This document shows positions 1 through 8,062 of a DNA stretch of 11,587 nt, piece by piece; within the stretch, counting starts at the first letter, position 1, and every line of letters begins with the position of its first letter. Below the pieces are notes generated by a model. That model ran no database searches and was not told where the DNA came from. It worked only from the letters and a program-made list of their open reading frames with translations. The translations under genes were made by a program, and so were the position numbers. Origin of the DNA: an uncultured Gemmatimonadota bacterium (GTDB lineage: Bacteria > Gemmatimonadota > Gemmatimonadetes > Gemmatimonadales > Gemmatimonadaceae); contig CAMLDY010000080.1 of NCBI GenBank assembly GCA_946478895.1, forward strand, positions 1-11,587, given 5' to 3'.

Positions 1-35
1 CAGAGATGCTCCGGTAGCAGTTTTTCTACTCGCAT
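1..35 (-). CDS. Possible start of a divergently transcribed gene, cut by the window edge
   Basis: On the minus strand an ATG at 35-33 opens a frame that stays open to the window edge and reads MRVEKLLPEHL. An in-frame stop lies 18 bases upstream of the ATG (plus-strand 54-56). No strong Shine-Dalgarno is visible; only a weak purine stretch precedes the ATG. Eleven residues are too few to identify a product. The alternative is that this is the tail of a plus-strand gene: frames 1 and 2 are open from the edge to stops at 76-78 and 71-73, but their translations look unlike any protein end I recognise. Low confidence; the sequence to the left decides it. Confidence 0.2.
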   Translation of the reverse strand, partial: MRVEKLLPEHL

Positions 36-95
36 TCTCGCTGCGTCACGCCACTATGGAATGCGCCGGATAAACTGATACCCGTGCCTCTGACC

Positions 96-138
96 ACGTC
101 TCCCACCTGCCACCTTTAGGACTACAGTGGCGAGACGT
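96..138. other. Inverted repeat in the region upstream of rpsO
   Basis: ACGTCTC (96-102) pairs with GAGACGT (132-138), and CCAC (103-106) continues with GTGG (127-130) across a single bulged C at 131. The loop is 20 bases. It has no T-run on either side, so it is not a classical terminator. It could be an operator-like dyad, or an RNA hairpin if transcription starts upstream. It lies before the candidate rpsO promoter, so it need not be part of the rpsO leader. Confidence 0.35.
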
Positions 139-141
139 CAA
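113..141 (-). promoter_or_regulatory. Weak candidate minus-strand promoter
   Basis: Read on the minus strand, TTGACG (141-136) is a good -35 match (5 of 6). It is followed after 17 bases by TAAAGG (118-113), a poor -10. It would drive leftward transcription toward the possible gene starting at 35. It overlaps the hairpin at 96-138, so one of the two readings may be chance. Confidence 0.15.
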
Positions 142-181
142 CACTCAGGTCTCAGAATCCGGAAACGGACCGCCAGCCTCC

Positions 182-210
182 TTTACACAGGATGCGCCAT
201 CCGCTAAGTT
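182..210 (+). promoter_or_regulatory. Candidate sigma70-type promoter for rpsO-pnp
   Basis: TTTACA (182-187, 5 of 6 to TTGACA) is followed after exactly 17 bases by TAAGTT (205-210, 3 of 6 to TATAAT). Transcription would begin near 217 and give a leader of about 60 bases before the rpsO ATG at 277. A second -10-like TATAGC lies at 218-223 but has no good -35. Spacing is ideal and the -10 is weak, so this is only a candidate. Confidence 0.35.
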
Positions 211-243
211 AAGTGGCTATAGCGATTTAAGAACCAGTGACGG

Positions 244-265
244 GCTCCGGCAAACGGGCCGGGGC
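244..265 (+). promoter_or_regulatory. Leader hairpin just upstream of the rpsO start, possible S15 autoregulatory site
   Basis: GCTCCGG (244-250) pairs with CCGGGGC (259-265), seven pairs including one U-G wobble, around an 8-base loop. The 3' arm contains the G-rich stretch (GGGGCGAG, 261-268) that is the only Shine-Dalgarno-like sequence before the ATG at 277, so the fold would hide it. In several bacterial phyla ribosomal protein S15 represses its own mRNA by binding structured leaders that mimic its 16S site. That role here is inference. Confidence 0.35.
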
Positions 266-276
266 GAGACCAACCA

Positions 277-537
277 ATGGCATTCGAGAAAACACCCACC
301 GTAGAGAAGTACCGCACCCACAAGAGCGACACCGGCTCAACCGAGGTGCAGGTCGCACTTCTCACCGAAAGAATCAACTACCTGACCGACCACTTCCGCA
401 CCCACGCGAAGGACCACCACAGCCGTCGCGGGCTGCTCAAGATGGTCGGCAAGCGGCGCCGGCTCCTCGACTACCTGAGGAGAACGGATCTCGAAGGCTA
501 TCGCAAGATCATCGCTGATCTTGGCCTCCGGTACTAA
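277..537 (+). CDS. rpsO: 30S ribosomal protein S15
   Basis: Primary 16S rRNA-binding protein of the small subunit; it binds the helix 20-22 three-way junction and nucleates the platform. The 86-residue product is slightly shorter than the usual 88-89. It contains the signature stretches [16 protein letters not shown] (residues 18-33) and [20 protein letters not shown] (43-62), ending in LGLRY. The family's conserved [12 protein letters not shown]-binding loop is intact. The ATG at 277 gives the normal N-terminus. The gene is followed at 78 bases by pnp, the classic rpsO-pnp pairing. The product is certain. Confidence 0.98.
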   Translation: MAFEKTPTVEKYRTHKSDTGSTEVQVALLTERINYLTDHFRTHAKDHHSRRGLLKMVGKRRRLLDYLRRTDLEGYRKIIADLGLRY

Positions 538-543
538 TCTGGC

Positions 544-600
544 TCTTTGATCCCACCGCGCGGCGCACAGTGTGTCCGCGCGGTTTGTGCTACTCAAAGA
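544..600 (+). promoter_or_regulatory. Two-part hairpin in the rpsO-pnp intergenic region
   Basis: A 9-bp perfect inner stem ACCGCGCGG (555-563) / CCGCGCGGT (576-584) is enclosed by a 7-bp outer stem TCTTTGA (544-550) / TCAAAGA (594-600). The inner loop can add CAC (566-568) / GTG (572-574). The whole structure fills the gap between the rpsO stop and the pnp ATG at 616. The inner stem is followed by only TTTG, so it is at best a weak terminator. In enterobacteria a hairpin at this place is cut by RNase III and lets PNPase repress its own mRNA; the same role here is inference. Confidence 0.55.
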
Positions 601-615
601 CAACCGAAACGACAT

Positions 616-2916
616 ATGCAACGCATCGAACGAACTTTCGCCGGAAGACGCCTCGTCATCGAGACGGGCCGCATGGCGAAACAGGCCTCCGGGTCAGCGG
701 TCGTACAATTCGGCGAGACGATGGTTCTCGCGGCCGTAACAGTCAGTGACACCGAAAGCCCCCTCCCGTTTTTCCCCCTCCTCGTAGAGTACAGAGACAA
801 GGCGTACGCCGCCGGCAAGATCCCGGGCGGCTTCATCAAGAGAGAAGGACGCCCCTCTGATCCGGAAATCCTCAAAGCGCGAATCATCGACAGATCGATT
901 CGCCCGCTCTTTCCGGAAGGCTTCAAGAACGAAGTCCAGGTCTTCATCTACGTCATCTCAGCAGACCAGGAAAACGACGCCGACGTGATGGCGCTCGTCG
1001 CTGCCTCCTACGCGATCAACTCCTCCAAGATCCCGTTCATGGGACCGATCGCCGGCGTGCGCGTCGGACGCGTCCAGGAAAAGTGGATTCTGAATCCGAC
1101 TTTCCAGCAGCTGCCTTACAGCGACATGGACGTCGTACTCGCCGCCTCCAGGGATTCGATCATGATGGTCGAGGGTGGCGCGCTCGAGGTTTCTGAAGCC
1201 GACATGATCGAAGCCCTCAACGTCGGACAGCGCGGCGTGCAGGAGCTGATTGCAATCCAGGAAGAGCTGCTCTCCAAGGGTCGCGCTCCCAAGATGCAGT
1301 GGACCAAGGCCGAGATTTCACCGACCATCAAGGCGCGCGTCGACGAGCTGATCAAGGGCAAGATCAGCGAGGCGCTCAATCAGGCCGACAAGCACACCCG
1401 CATTGAAGCGGTGGAGCTCGTGAAGAAGCAGGCGATCGAGCAGCTGGTCGCCGAATTCCCGGACAACTCCAAGGATCTCGGCAACCTCGTAGGAGACGTC
1501 GAGTACAACGCGCTCCGCTCGCAGGTTCTCGACACGGGTAAGCGCGTCGATGGACGCGGCACCAAGGAAGTTCGCCCGATCACCATCGACACCCAGGTTC
1601 TGCCGCGCGCCCACGGCTCCTGCCTGTTCACGCGTGGCCAGACCCAGGCCCTCGTCGCCGTCACGCTCGGCACCGCCAACGATGTTCAGCGTCTGGACAG
1701 CATCGACGAAGCCGGCGAGACCACCAAGTCGTTCATGCTGCACTACAACTTCCCGCCGTTCTCAACGGGTGAAGTCCGTCCAATGCGTGGCACCAGTCGT
1801 CGCGAGATCGGTCACGGCAATCTCGCCGAGCGCGCCCTCCAGGGTGTGCTGCCGGCGTTCGAGGATTTTCCGTACACCATCCGCATCGTCTCTGACATTC
1901 TCGAGTCCAACGGATCATCGTCGATGGCGTCGGTGTGCGGTGGCTCGCTCGCGCTGTTCGATGCCGGCGTGCCGCTCCGCTCCGCCGTCGCCGGCGTGGC
2001 GATGGGATTGATCAAGGAAGGATCGAAGTACGCGATCCTCACCGACATCCTCGGCACCGAGGATCACCTCGGCGACATGGACTTCAAGGTCGCCGGTACC
2101 GAGCACGGCATCACCTCGATCCAAATGGACATCAAGATCGAGGGACTGAGCTTCCAGATCGTAAAGGAAGCGCTGGCTCAGGCGCGCGAAGGCCGCCTGC
2201 ACATCCTCGGCGAAATGTCGAAGGCGCTGTCGGAGCCGCGTCCGGACCTGTCGCAGTATGCGCCGCGCATCGTGACGATGAACATCAATCCCGAGAAGAT
2301 CGGCGATCTCATCGGACCGAAGGGCAAGACCATCCGCGGCATTCAGGAAGAGACCGGCGCCGAGATCACCGTCGACGATACGGGACTCGTCACCATCGCA
2401 GCGGTTGGCGGCGAGGCGATGGAGAGAGCGCGCCAGATGATCCAGGCTCTCACTGCCGAGCCGGTGATCGGCGAGACCTACGAGGGCAATGTGAAGAGCA
2501 CGACCGCGTTTGGCGCGTTCGTCGAGATCATGCCCGGCACCGAAGGACTCGTTCACATCTCCGAGCTCAAGCACGGCCGCACCGAGAAGACCGAAGACGT
2601 CGTCAAGAAAGGCGATCGCGTACGGGTCAAGCTTCTCGATCGCGACGAGCGTGGCCGGCTCCGTTTGTCGATGAAGGCGCTGACGCCGAAGCCCGAGGGA
2701 GAAGCGGGAAGCGGGAATGCGGGAGGCGGGAGGCGGGAAGAGGGAAGCGGTGACGCTCCCGCGCTTGCTGCCGTCGGCGCGGAGACCGGTGAGAACGCTG
2801 GCGAAGGTGAGGAGAGTGGGGAGCGCCCGGAGCGGGGCGATCGCGGTGACAGACCGCGTCGTGGTCGCGGCGGTCGCGGCAGAAACGGTGGCGGCGGAGG
2901 ACGTTCGCGCGAGTGA
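616..2916 (+). CDS. pnp: Polyribonucleotide nucleotidyltransferase (PNPase)
   Basis: Phosphorolytic 3'-5' exoribonuclease that degrades RNA to nucleoside diphosphates and can add tails in reverse. It acts as a cytoplasmic trimer, often in a degradosome. The product is 766 residues from the ATG at 616. The frame is open from a TTG at 547, but that extra 23-residue stretch is unlike the family and lies in the intergenic hairpin. Order: first RNase PH domain (about 10-145), all-helical linker (about 240-300), second RNase PH domain (about 310-540), KH domain with GPKG at 567-570, S1 domain about 618-688. Catalytic-site residues matching E. coli Asp486, Asp492 and Lys494 are Asp483, Asp489 and Lys491. 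After residue 690 comes an unusual 76-residue Gly/Glu/Arg tail ending in RG repeats, partly built from a 7-bp DNA repeat. The stop overlaps the next gene (GTGA). Confidence 0.97.
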   Translation: MQRIERTFAGRRLVIETGRMAKQASGSAVVQFGETMVLAAVTVSDTESPLPFFPLLVEYRDKAYAAGKIPGGFIKREGRPSDPEILKARIIDRSIRPLFPEGFKNEVQVFIYVISADQENDADVMALVAASYAINSSKIPFMGPIAGVRVGRVQEKWILNPTFQQLPYSDMDVVLAASRDSIMMVEGGALEVSEADMIEALNVGQRGVQELIAIQEELLSKGRAPKMQWTKAEISPTIKARVDELIKGKISEALNQADKHTRIEAVELVKKQAIEQLVAEFPDNSKDLGNLVGDVEYNALRSQVLDTGKRVDGRGTKEVRPITIDTQVLPRAHGSCLFTRGQTQALVAVTLGTANDVQRLDSIDEAGETTKSFMLHYNFPPFSTGEVRPMRGTSRREIGHGNLAERALQGVLPAFEDFPYTIRIVSDILESNGSSSMASVCGGSLALFDAGVPLRSAVAGVAMGLIKEGSKYAILTDILGTEDHLGDMDFKVAGTEHGITSIQMDIKIEGLSFQIVKEALAQAREGRLHILGEMSKALSEPRPDLSQYAPRIVTMNINPEKIGDLIGPKGKTIRGIQEETGAEITVDDTGLVTIAAVGGEAMERARQMIQALTAEPVIGETYEGNVKSTTAFGAFVEIMPGTEGLVHISELKHGRTEKTEDVVKKGDRVRVKLLDRDERGRLRLSMKALTPKPEGEAGSGNAGGGRREEGSGDAPALAAVGAETGENAGEGEESGERPERGDRGDRPRRGRGGRGRNGGGGGRSRE
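2704..2750 (+). repeat. 7-bp G-rich tandem repeat inside the pnp 3' end
   Basis: Six tandem heptamers with consensus GCGGGAR occupy 2704-2710, 2711-2717, 2719-2725, 2726-2732, 2733-2739 and 2740-2746 (the last as GAGGGAA). A partial GCGG follows, and a single extra T sits at 2718. The unit is not a multiple of three, so it is read in shifting frames and encodes PNPase residues about 697-712 (Gly, Glu, Arg, Ser). No stop codon arises in the plus frames. It looks like simple-sequence expansion or a small inserted repeat tolerated in a disordered tail. Confidence 0.85.
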
Positions 2917-4181
2917 CCCTCGCACCGTCGGCCGCAGCGTCTGACCTGCGCCGTACCGTTCTTCCGAACGGGCTGACCGTACTCTCGGAATACATGCCGG
3001 GAGTACGGTCGGTCGCTTTGGGGGCATGGGTTCGCGCGGCGTCCCTCCATGAGAGCGCCGACAAGATGGGCGTCTCTCACATGCTCGAGCACATGGTCTT
3101 CAAGGGCACGCCGGCTCGCAGCGCCAAGGATCTCGCGCTGGCCCTCGAGACTCTCGGCGGCTCGCTCGACGCCTACACCGCCCGCGAGCACACGGCCTAC
3201 CAGGCGAAGGTTCTGGACGAGCACCTCCCGCAGGCCGCCGACGTTCTGGCCGATCTCGTGTTTCGGCCGAGTCTGCGCGCCTCGGATCTCGCGCTGGAGC
3301 GTAAGGTCGTCCTCGAGGAAATCAGCACCGTCGACGACACCCCGGACGATCTCGTCTTCGAGCTCCACAACGCGCAGCTGTGGGGCGCGCATCCCTACGG
3401 CTATTCGATTCTCGGCACCCGCGAGACTGTCGGCGCGTTACAGGAATCCGATCTGCGCGCGCTGCATGGCCGAGCCTACCATCCGGAGCAGATCATCGTC
3501 GCTGCTGCGGGAAACGTCGAGCACGACGCGCTGATTCAAACGCTCGAGGCTAGCGGCTGGGCCGACGTGCCCGGCGGAGGGTTGCCGCCCCTGACCTCTC
3601 CGGCTCCAATCGTGCAGAGTCCGCGCGCCGTGCACTTCGAGCGCGACACCGCCCAGACCCACATCGTCATCGGAAGCTCCGTGTTCGCCCACGGCGACCC
3701 GAGGCGCTATGCGATGAGCATGATCGGCATGCTGCTCGGCGGGGGTATGAGCTCTCGCCTTTTTCAGCGCATCAGGGAGGAGCTCGGTCTCGCCTACGCC
3801 GTCTACTCGTTCCAGTCGTTTCACGAAGATGCCGGCATGCACGGCGTCTATGTCGGAACGACACCCGATTCGGCGCGCGCTGCCGTGGACGCAATCAACG
3901 AAGAGCTCGAGAAACTTGCGTCGCACGGATTGAGCGAAGACGACCTCGCCGCTGGAAAAAGCCAGCTGAAAGGTCAGATTACATTGTCGCTGGAAAGCCC
4001 GACATCGAGAATGTATCGGGCGGCTGGGGTCGAGCTGTACTCGGAGCCTTACAGGACGCTCGACGAAGTGCTGGCGCTGATCGACGCGATCGATGCCGGG
4101 ACCGTTGCTGCACTCTGCAGGACTTACTATTCACCATCTGTCCAGACGCTTGTAAGCCTCGGTCCGCGCGCCGCGGCGTGA
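2913..4181 (+). CDS. M16 family zinc metallopeptidase (processing-peptidase-like)
   Basis: Predicted soluble zinc endopeptidase of the M16 (pitrilysin / mitochondrial processing peptidase-like) family, 422 residues. The inverted zinc motif HxxEH is HMLEH at residues 56-60 (ligands His56 and His60, catalytic Glu59). The downstream glutamate ligand lies in the KVVLEEI segment (Glu135 or Glu136). The C-terminal half carries the family signature GGGMSSRLFQRIREELGLAY (276-295). No signal peptide is seen, so a cytoplasmic location is likely. The GTG start at 2913 overlaps the pnp stop by 4 nt, with GGAGG at 2896-2900 about 12 bases upstream. A one-gene M16 peptidase directly after pnp is common in many bacteria. 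The substrate is unknown. Confidence 0.92.
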   Translation: MTLAPSAAASDLRRTVLPNGLTVLSEYMPGVRSVALGAWVRAASLHESADKMGVSHMLEHMVFKGTPARSAKDLALALETLGGSLDAYTAREHTAYQAKVLDEHLPQAADVLADLVFRPSLRASDLALERKVVLEEISTVDDTPDDLVFELHNAQLWGAHPYGYSILGTRETVGALQESDLRALHGRAYHPEQIIVAAAGNVEHDALIQTLEASGWADVPGGGLPPLTSPAPIVQSPRAVHFERDTAQTHIVIGSSVFAHGDPRRYAMSMIGMLLGGGMSSRLFQRIREELGLAYAVYSFQSFHEDAGMHGVYVGTTPDSARAAVDAINEELEKLASHGLSEDDLAAGKSQLKGQITLSLESPTSRMYRAAGVELYSEPYRTLDEVLALIDAIDAGTVAALCRTYYSPSVQTLVSLGPRAAA

Positions 4182-4205
4182 GGTGACGATCGCCACCGCG
4201 GTCGC

Positions 4206-4238
4206 AATTCAACTTTCAAAAATGAGCTTTTGAGAATT
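4206..4238. promoter_or_regulatory. Imperfect inverted repeat before ald
   Basis: TCAAAA (4216-4221) pairs with TTTTGA (4228-4233) around a 6-base loop. AATTC (4206-4210) pairs with GAATT (4234-4238), leaving five bases bulged on the left side. The right arm ends two bases before the ald ATG at 4241 and includes TGAGAA, the only purine-rich Shine-Dalgarno candidate. The dyad is AT-rich in a GC-rich genome, which makes it stand out in the 59-base gap. It may be an operator or a translation-limiting hairpin. It has no T-run. Confidence 0.4.
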
Positions 4239-4240
4239 CC

Positions 4241-5355
4241 ATGAAGATCGGCGTTCCGAAGGAGATCAAAACCAACGAGAACCGTGTCGCACTCGTGCCG
4301 GCCGGAGCCGAGGCGCTCGTCGGCGCTGGTCACAGCGTGATGATAGAGAAGGGTGCTGGCGACGGAAGCGGATTTCCGGACTCGGCGTACACCTCGGTCG
4401 GCGCGAAAGTGGGTGCCGATGCAGACACCGTCTGGCGCGAAGCAGACATGATCATGAAGGTCAAGGAGCCGATCAAACCCGAGTGGCCGCGGATGCGGAA
4501 GGGCCAGGTGATTTTTACCTACTTCCATTTCGCTGCCGACAAGGAGCTGACCCTGGCCCACGTCAAGAGCGGCGCGACCTGCATCGCGTATGAGACCGTC
4601 GAGCTTCCATCGCGCGAGTTGCCGCTGCTGACGCCGATGTCCGAGGTGGCCGGCCGGATGGCGGTCCAGGAAGGCGCGAAGTACCTCGAGAAGATTTACG
4701 GCGGTCGCGGCGTCCTGCTGGGCGGCGTGCCGGGCGTGCCGCCGGGAAAGGTCGTGATTCTTGGCGGCGGCATCGTCGGGATCAACGCCGCCAAGATGGC
4801 TGCCGGACTCGGCGCGAAGGTGACGGTGCTGGATCTGAGTCTCGAGCGGCTGCGCTACCTGTCGGACGTGATGCCGGCCAACGTCACACTCATCTATTCC
4901 AATCGTCATAACATCCTGGAGCAGATCTCCACTGCGGATCTCGTCGTCGGTGCCGTCCTCATCCCGGGAGCGGTCGCGCCGCGTCTGATCCGACGCGAGG
5001 ATCTGAAGAGCATGCAACCAGGGTCGGTCATCGTAGATGTGGCGATCGATCAGGGCGGCTGCGTCGAAACCATCCACGCCACAACTCACGAAAACCCAAC
5101 TTACGTCGTGGATGGAATCATCCACTACGGAGTCGCAAACATGCCTGGCGGAGTTCCGCGCACATCAACGCTCGCGTTAACCAACGCGACTTTCCCTTAC
5201 GCGATGCAGCTCGCGAACAAGGGATGGAAGCAGGCGCTCAAGGACAATCTCGCGCTGAGAAAAGGACTCAACATCGTAGACGGTAAAGTGACATATCCCG
5301 CTGTCGCTGAGGCATTTGCCTTGCCGTATACCCCACCCGATTCATATTTGAACTA

Positions 5356-5356
<1 letters not shown>
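4241..5356 (+). CDS. ald: Alanine dehydrogenase
   Basis: NAD-dependent L-alanine dehydrogenase (EC 1.4.1.1), interconverting L-alanine with pyruvate, ammonium and NADH. It is 371 residues, the usual length, and aligns without gaps to the well-studied numbering. Pyruvate-binding Arg15 and Lys75, catalytic His96 and Asp270 are all present. The Rossmann glycine motif GGGIVG is at 175-180, and the acidic residue that binds the NAD ribose is Asp198. The N-terminal [20 protein letters not shown] is typical of the family and fixes the start at 4241. The stop overlaps the mreB start by one base (TAATG), so the two are probably translationally coupled. The neighbours are cell-wall genes, which suggests a link to alanine supply or turnover; that link is inference. 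Confidence 0.97.
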
Positions 5357-6393
<1,037 letters not shown>

Positions 6394-6401
6394 GGTAACA
6401 C

Positions 6402-7577
6402 GTGCAGCGCGCGCTCCGCAGCAATACCCGGTTCGATCTGATTGTTCTGGCGAGCTGCTTCGTCCTCGCGCTCGCGGCGCGCGTACTTCCCGATTCCATG
6501 CGTGACCCGGTCGCCACGGCGATGCGACGCAGCTTCCTCGCGCCGCTGGTGATGCTTCAGGAGCGCGCTGAGCGCGGGCGCCAGTCGCTGCTTCAGGCCG
6601 ACGCGAAGCAGTCGCATCTGGACAGTCTTTCGCTCGCATCAATGCGGGCAAACGAGCTCGAGGTCGAGAACGACCGGCTCAGGAAGCTGATCGGGATCGG
6701 CTCGCGGATTCGGTATGGCTTCATTCCCGCCGAAGCGCTCCACGGCCGCGGGGTCAGAGACGAAACCACGGTGATTCTCAGCGCCGGGTCGCGCGCCGGC
6801 GTCAGCAGGCTGAGCCCGGTCATCGCTCCCGAAGGCCTGGTCGGAGTCGTTGACCAGGTCGATCCGACCATGAGCCACGCGATGCTCTGGACCCACCCCG
6901 ATTTCCGCGTCAGCGCGATGTCTCCCGACGGCACCGCGTTCGGTATCGCCCAGGCGCATCTCAGTAGCGACATCGGCAGCACCTTGCTCGAGCTTCGGGG
7001 CGTTCCGTTCCGGGCGACGCTCAAACCTGGCGCGGTGATCGTGAGCTCGGGCTGGGGCGGCGTCTGGCCCCGCGGCATCCCGATCGGAACCGTACTGCAG
7101 GAAATCAAAACCAGCGAGGGCTGGGCGCGGACCTATCTACTCAGACCGGCGGTGAACCCGGCCGATGCGTACTCGGTGATGATTCTGCGCAGGGAGCGTC
7201 TCGCCAAAGGAGTCGACGGCGTGTGGCAGAACGCGACCCAGGTCGATCAGGCAGTGCAGCGAATCGTCGTCTCCGGCGACTCGGCAGCGAAGGCGGCCGC
7301 GCTTGCCGAAGCTGCCGCGCGCCGAGCCGTTCTCGACAGCATGGCGCGAGCGAATGGCGCGCCGCCACTTGGCGCCCCGGTTGTGAGCCCGATCGACACG
7401 ACGACGCGCGCGCCACGAGCCGTCGCCCCGCCGCCGCGCCCCGCACCCGAGCGGCGCCCGACGCCCGTTGATACAGGTACGCCCGTTCGTCGCGACACCA
7501 TCCGTTCCGATACGGTCCGTCGCGATACCACCATCAGAACCGACACCATCCCGCTGACACCAGAGGCCCACCGATGA
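6402..7577 (+). CDS. mreC: Rod-shape determining protein MreC
   Basis: Bitopic periplasmic scaffold linking MreB to PBP2/RodA and activating PBP2. It has 391 residues. A short cytoplasmic N-terminus is followed by a membrane helix at about 12-30, a coiled coil at about 50-98, and the beta-rich MreC domain at about 105-265 (with GRGVRDETTVILSAGSRAGV and PRGIPIGTV). The GTG start at 6402 has GAGG at 6392-6395, six bases upstream and overlapping the mreB stop. The last ~120 residues are an unusual extension: an Ala-rich stretch (290-315), a Pro/Arg-rich stretch (336-355), then repeated R-x-D-T units (363-383). The domain itself ends near 268, so the tail is extra. The stop overlaps the mreD start (ATGA). 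Confidence 0.95.
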   Translation: MQRALRSNTRFDLIVLASCFVLALAARVLPDSMRDPVATAMRRSFLAPLVMLQERAERGRQSLLQADAKQSHLDSLSLASMRANELEVENDRLRKLIGIGSRIRYGFIPAEALHGRGVRDETTVILSAGSRAGVSRLSPVIAPEGLVGVVDQVDPTMSHAMLWTHPDFRVSAMSPDGTAFGIAQAHLSSDIGSTLLELRGVPFRATLKPGAVIVSSGWGGVWPRGIPIGTVLQEIKTSEGWARTYLLRPAVNPADAYSVMILRRERLAKGVDGVWQNATQVDQAVQRIVVSGDSAAKAAALAEAAARRAVLDSMARANGAPPLGAPVVSPIDTTTRAPRAVAPPPRPAPERRPTPVDTGTPVRRDTIRSDTVRRDTTIRTDTIPLTPEAHR

Positions 7578-8062
7578 ACATGGGCGGAGCGATTCGCGCG
7601 ATAATCAGCTTCCTCATCTTCGTCGTTCTTCACTACACGCTCCGCCCGCTGCTCGGATGGCGCGCGCCGATGGATTTTCTGATCCTGGCGTTGCTGCTCG
7701 CATCGGTGCGCGTGCGTCCGGCGACCGCGGCGGTGATTGGCTTCGTGCTCGGCCTGATCTCCGACTCCCTCGCGCCCGACGCGCTCGGTGCCGGCGCGAT
7801 CGCTATGACCGTAGTCGGCTTCGGTGCATCGTACCTCAAGGCGGTGTTCTTCGCCGACAATCTCGTCCTCAACGCCTTCTTCTTTTTCCTCGGCAAGTGG
7901 GTGTTCGACATCCTTTACTTCGTCGGGGAGCAACGGGTGCACGGGGTCGAGCTGCTTCAGCAGCTGTTGCTCTGGTCGCCGCTCTCCGCGGCGGTTACCG
8001 CCGCCGTGGGCGTGCTGTTACTCTTCCTCATGAGACCGCTACTGGAGCCGACTCCCGCATGA
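7574..8062 (+). CDS. mreD: Rod-shape determining protein MreD
   Basis: Small integral inner-membrane protein of the elongasome that works with MreC and binds near PBP2. It has 162 residues, the usual size, and is nearly all hydrophobic with about five to six membrane helices (roughly 8-25, 33-47, 50-65, 72-92, 96-117, 134-154). The family-like motif GFVLGLISDSLAPDALGAG lies at 56-74. The ATG at 7574 has GAGG at 7563-7566, seven bases upstream; an ATG two codons later (7580) is a minor alternative. It overlaps mreC by 4 nt at its start and mrdA by 4 nt at its end. MreD diverges quickly, so context supports the call as much as sequence. Confidence 0.93.
   Translation: MNMGGAIRAIISFLIFVVLHYTLRPLLGWRAPMDFLILALLLASVRVRPATAAVIGFVLGLISDSLAPDALGAGAIAMTVVGFGASYLKAVFFADNLVLNAFFFFLGKWVFDILYFVGEQRVHGVELLQQLLLWSPLSAAVTAAVGVLLLFLMRPLLEPTPA

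Noticed and set aside
547..615. Upstream TTG start for pnp
   Set aside because: The 23 added residues have no counterpart in PNPases and lie inside the strong intergenic hairpin; the ATG at 616 gives the standard N-terminus.
1915..3027. A 370-codon open frame on the minus strand opposite pnp and the M16 start
   Set aside because: It has shadow composition (Arg/Ala/Asp), no recognisable domain, and spans the boundary of two well-supported genes.
7657..8058. Upstream start for the mrdA frame inside mreD
   Set aside because: It would add 134 Arg-rich residues overlapping mreD; the ATG at 8059 in the ATGA overlap fits PBP2 architecture.
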